From: Mycobacterium sp.
GTDB taxonomy: Bacteria; Actinomycetota; Actinomycetes; Mycobacteriales; Mycobacteriaceae
Length of the DNA: 7,622 nt
Direction of reading: 5' to 3'
Assembly: GCA_029256565.1 (NCBI GenBank)
Contig: JAQSXQ010000068.1
Location: forward strand, 1-7,622
Part shown: in pieces, positions 5,929 through 7,622 of the stretch
Layout of the letters: each line of letters opens with the position of its first letter
Numbering within the stretch: the stretch's first letter is position 1
Position numbers and translations under genes: made by a program
Notes under the pieces: model-generated
Told to the model about the DNA's origin: nothing
Seen by the model: the letters and a program-made list of their open reading frames with translations, nothing else
Database searches by the model: none

Positions 5929-6719
5929 TCGATCCGCACTACCGTCGACTGCCCGACGACGGTGACTTCCGCGTGTTCGAGTCGACGATGGGTACGGCGA
6001 GCAACTGGGACCCGACGATCCAGCACGGGTCGCCACCGTTGGCGTTGATGACGAAGGCGATCGAGGAACTCGGGACCGGCGGGGGCCTGCGGGTGGGTCG
6101 GTTGACCCTCGACATCCTCGGCGCCATTCCCGTTGCGCCCGTGAAGGTTCGGGCCTGGGTGGACCGTCCCGGCAAGCGCATCTCGCTGGTGATGGCGGAA
6201 ATGCTGGCCGTCCGGCCCGACGGCACCGAACGCGCCGTGGGACGCGTCAGTGCGTGGCTGTTGGCGCCCAGCGACACCACCGACGCGGCCACCGACCGGT
6301 ACCCCGCCCTGGTCGAGGGCGAGGAGGTGCCCAACTCGCACGCGTGGATGGGAGCGCCCGGCTACCTGGAGACCGTCAGCTGGCGCAAGCAGGCCACCGC
6401 CGACGGGGACGCCGCCGTGGTGTGGTTGAGCCCACTGGTTCACCTGGTCGACGAGGATCCCCTGACCGATCTGCAGCGGTTGGCGATGGTCGTCGACTCC
6501 GCGAACGGCGTCGGTGCCGCGATCGATCCGAACGAGTTCGTGTTCATGAACACCGACACGACGGTGCACCTGCACCGTTCGCCGCGCGGCAACGACTACG
6601 CGCTGCGGTCGCGCGGTTCGATCGGCCCGGACGGCATCGGCGTGACCACCGCCGAGATCTTCGACCGGCACGGCTTCATCGGCACGTCGGCGCAGACGCT
6701 GCTGGTCCAGCGCCGGTGA
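5925..6719 (+). CDS. TesB-like double-hotdog acyl-CoA thioesterase family protein
   Basis: Probable thioester hydrolase of 264 residues, close to the usual length of a tandem hotdog protein. The N-terminal hotdog (about 20-115) contains NWDPTIQHGSPPLALMTKAIEEL, the family's central-helix region with HG at 34-35, then the sheet around VKVRAWVDRPGKRISLV. The C-terminal hotdog (about 145-262) holds the likely catalytic elements by analogy with E. coli TesB Asp204/Thr228/Gln278: Asp191 (MVVDSANG), Ser232 in the place of Thr, and Gln257 (SAQTLLV). These assignments come from alignment by eye. The acyl substrate is unknown; it may be a lipid or CoA intermediate of fatty acid metabolism. The GTG start shares four bases with the nuclease stop, so the two are translationally coupled; an open frame extends back to 5832 inside the nuclease gene but lacks similarity. 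Its stop overlaps the next ATG by one base. Confidence 0.82.
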   Translation: MIDPHYRRLPDDGDFRVFESTMGTASNWDPTIQHGSPPLALMTKAIEELGTGGGLRVGRLTLDILGAIPVAPVKVRAWVDRPGKRISLVMAEMLAVRPDGTERAVGRVSAWLLAPSDTTDAATDRYPALVEGEEVPNSHAWMGAPGYLETVSWRKQATADGDAAVVWLSPLVHLVDEDPLTDLQRLAMVVDSANGVGAAIDPNEFVFMNTDTTVHLHRSPRGNDYALRSRGSIGPDGIGVTTAEIFDRHGFIGTSAQTLLVQRR

Positions 6720-7246
6720 TGCACGCGGTTTCGGTGCGCCAGGTACTGGTCGACCAGTTCGATCTGGTGTGGGCGCTGACCGAGCTGCACCTCGCCGCGC
6801 TGAGCGAAGACGACTTTCCCTGGCCGCCGAGCGACCTCGTCTGGACCGTGCGGCAGGACGCCGACGGCGCGTGGCGGCCGGACTGGGCCGACGTCGAACC
6901 CGACCCGACCCCGGTGCCCACCGTCGCCTGGTTGACGTGGCAGATGCTCTGGTACTGGACGACGGCGCTGGCGCGACTGCAGCAGCGGAATCCTCCGGAC
7001 CGGCACGACGTGACGTGGCCGGGGACCGGGATGGCGGCGATCGCCGAACTGCGCGACCTGTCCACCCGCTGGCGGACCGCGCTCGTCGCGCTCGACGACG
7101 GGGACCTCGCCCGACCGTCGGCGTTTCCGTGGCCCGCCGACGCCGGTCGCACGGTGGCGGACATGGTGGCCTGGCTCAACGTCGAACTCGCGAAGAACGC
7201 CGCCGAGATCGGCCAGATCAGGATGATCCGCGCCACTAAGACTTAG
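6719..7246 (+). CDS. DinB-fold protein lacking the usual metal-binding histidines
   Basis: Product of 175 residues with the four-helix DinB/maleylpyruvate isomerase layout. An N-terminal helix (about 5-28) is followed by a variable Trp/Pro-rich stretch, the second helix VAWLTWQMLWYWTTAL (69-84), a third helix at about 105-125, and the final helix AWLNVELAKNAAEIGQIRMIR (151-171), which carries the family's ELxxxxxEIGxxR pattern. In metal-binding members the second and final helices supply histidines. Here Gln75 and Lys159-Asn160 stand there, and the only histidines are 2, 24 and 96. It may therefore be non-catalytic, bind metal differently, or act as a thiol- or ligand-binding fold; the function is unknown. 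ATG at 6719 overlaps the preceding TGA by one base (TGATG); GTG at 6716 is an alternative. It is part of the nuclease-thioesterase transcription unit and its TAG stop enters the inverted repeat before arsR. Confidence 0.78.
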   Translation: MHAVSVRQVLVDQFDLVWALTELHLAALSEDDFPWPPSDLVWTVRQDADGAWRPDWADVEPDPTPVPTVAWLTWQMLWYWTTALARLQQRNPPDRHDVTWPGTGMAAIAELRDLSTRWRTALVALDDGDLARPSAFPWPADAGRTVADMVAWLNVELAKNAAEIGQIRMIRATKT

Positions 7247-7272
7247 CTATATGCGCTTGCATCTATATAGCT
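7245..7272. promoter_or_regulatory. AT-rich inverted repeat, probable operator of the arsR gene
   Basis: AGCTATAT at 7245-7252 and ATATAGCT at 7265-7272 are exact reverse complements with a 12-base spacer. Inside, ATGC at 7251-7254 and GCAT at 7259-7262 form a second dyad around GCTT. The stretch 7243-7286 is strikingly AT-rich for this sequence. It lies 20-47 bases before the arsR start, where ArsR-family autorepressors bind. It also contains TATATA (7264-7269), a possible -10 element. The left arm overlaps the stop codon of the DinB gene. Confidence 0.6.
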
Positions 7273-7291
7273 CTTGTGCAATATTCGTGGA

Positions 7292-7609
7292 GTGGACGTC
7301 TTCGAGGCCGTCGCCGACCCTGGCAGGCGCGCGCTGCTCGACGCGCTGACTGCGGGTGAACGCACGGCCGGCGAACTGGTCGACGTACTGCCAGGTCTGG
7401 CCCAGCCCACCGTGTCGCGGCATCTGCGCGTGCTCCGCGAGGTGGGGCTCGTGGAGGTGCGACCCGACGCGCAGCGCCGCATCTACGCCCTGCGGGCGGA
7501 CGGTCTGACCGAGATGGATGAGTGGATCTCCCGGCACCGGCAGTACTGGGCCGATCACCTCGACGCCCTGGAACGACACCTCGATACGACGTTCGGAGAT
7601 CAACCATGA
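7292..7609 (+). CDS. ArsR-family winged-helix transcriptional regulator (SRPBCC-associated type)
   Basis: DNA-binding repressor of 105 residues, normal for the family. It opens with MDVFEAVADPGRRALLDALTAGERTAGEL, the typical ArsR start and first helices. The helix-turn-helix is at about 26-53, with recognition helix QPTVSRHLRVLREVGLV (38-54), and the beta wing is at about 55-67 (VEVRPDAQRRIYAL). A C-terminal dimerisation helix follows. There are no cysteines, so it is not a Cys-based arsenic or cadmium sensor; its ligand is unknown. I chose GTG at 7292 because homologues begin MDVFEA; TTG at 7274 in the same frame would add six residues and run into the promoter region. No proper ribosome binding site precedes 7292, so the message may be leaderless or nearly so. 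It overlaps the next gene by 4 bases (ATGA), the usual arrangement for ArsR-SRPBCC pairs. It likely binds the inverted repeat at 7245-7272. Confidence 0.88.
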   Translation: MDVFEAVADPGRRALLDALTAGERTAGELVDVLPGLAQPTVSRHLRVLREVGLVEVRPDAQRRIYALRADGLTEMDEWISRHRQYWADHLDALERHLDTTFGDQP

Positions 7610-7622
7610 CCGATCCCAGAGG
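7606..7622 (+). CDS. Start of a downstream gene, probably SRPBCC/AHSA1-domain protein (3'-truncated)
   Basis: ATG at 7606-7608 overlaps the arsR TGA stop (ATGA). It is preceded by GGAG at 7595-7598 with a 7-base gap, a good ribosome binding site. Only MTDPR and part of a sixth codon are visible. The product name is an inference from context: small ArsR regulators of this type are commonly followed, with a 4-base overlap, by a START-like SRPBCC (AHSA1) protein. The visible residues cannot test this. Confidence 0.5.

Noticed and set aside
5233..6036. A 267-residue minus-strand open frame opposite the nuclease gene
   Set aside because: It resembles no family and has a His/Arg/Gly-rich composition typical of reverse reading of high-GC genes; the + strand frame has complete nuclease motifs.
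5889..6671. A 260-residue minus-strand open frame opposite the thioesterase gene
   Set aside because: Shadow frame with no recognisable motif; the + strand gene has hotdog signatures and overlaps its neighbours in an operon pattern.
7274..7291. TTG start for the ArsR gene
   Set aside because: It adds residues absent from the family and overlaps the AT-rich promoter region; GTG 7292 gives the standard MDVFEA start.

Overview
The window looks like chromosomal DNA of a mycobacterium, most likely a Mycolicibacterium-type rapid grower. The evidence is uniformly high GC, frequent GTG starts (seven of the nine intact genes) and a gene order that matches, from memory, the Mycobacterium tuberculosis segment Rv2115c-Rv2119: mpa, lppK, a DUF503 gene, trmI and a RecB/Cas4-type nuclease. 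The species cannot be named from this sequence alone.

Left part (1-2694). The 3' part of a multi-pass membrane protein gene (+) runs head-on into mpa (-), which encodes the AAA+ ATPase of the Pup-proteasome. Their two TAG stop codons lie in one 15-bp perfect palindrome. The membrane gene contains a strong nested inverted repeat (627-683) that the protein code alone does not readily explain.

Middle (2695-4999). A short divergent promoter region separates mpa from a tight + strand run of three genes. These encode a secreted MTB12-like antigen, the lipoprotein LppK (visibly a paralogue of the MTB12-like protein) and a small DUF503/YlxP-like protein. The run converges on trmI (-), the tRNA m1A58 methyltransferase, with a candidate hairpin between and across the gene ends.

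Right part (5000-7622). Divergent from trmI is a second + strand run with overlapping stop and start codons: a Cas4/AddB-like PD-(D/E)XK nuclease with a four-cysteine Fe-S signature, a double-hotdog (TesB-like) thioesterase and a DinB-fold protein that lacks the usual metal-binding histidines. The nuclease seems to start from a leaderless promoter with an inverted repeat over its upstream half. An AT-rich pocket with an inverted repeat follows, then an ArsR-family regulator that overlaps by 4 nt the first codons of another gene, probably an SRPBCC/AHSA1-domain partner.

Most of the region is conserved mycobacterial housekeeping and accessory DNA. I see no CRISPR array, prophage, insertion sequence, tRNA or rRNA gene. 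The best leads are the nested hairpin in the membrane gene, the stand-alone Fe-S nuclease coupled to a thioesterase and a divergent DinB protein, the palindrome at the arsR promoter, and the tandem MTB12/LppK paralogues beside the proteasome ATPase gene.
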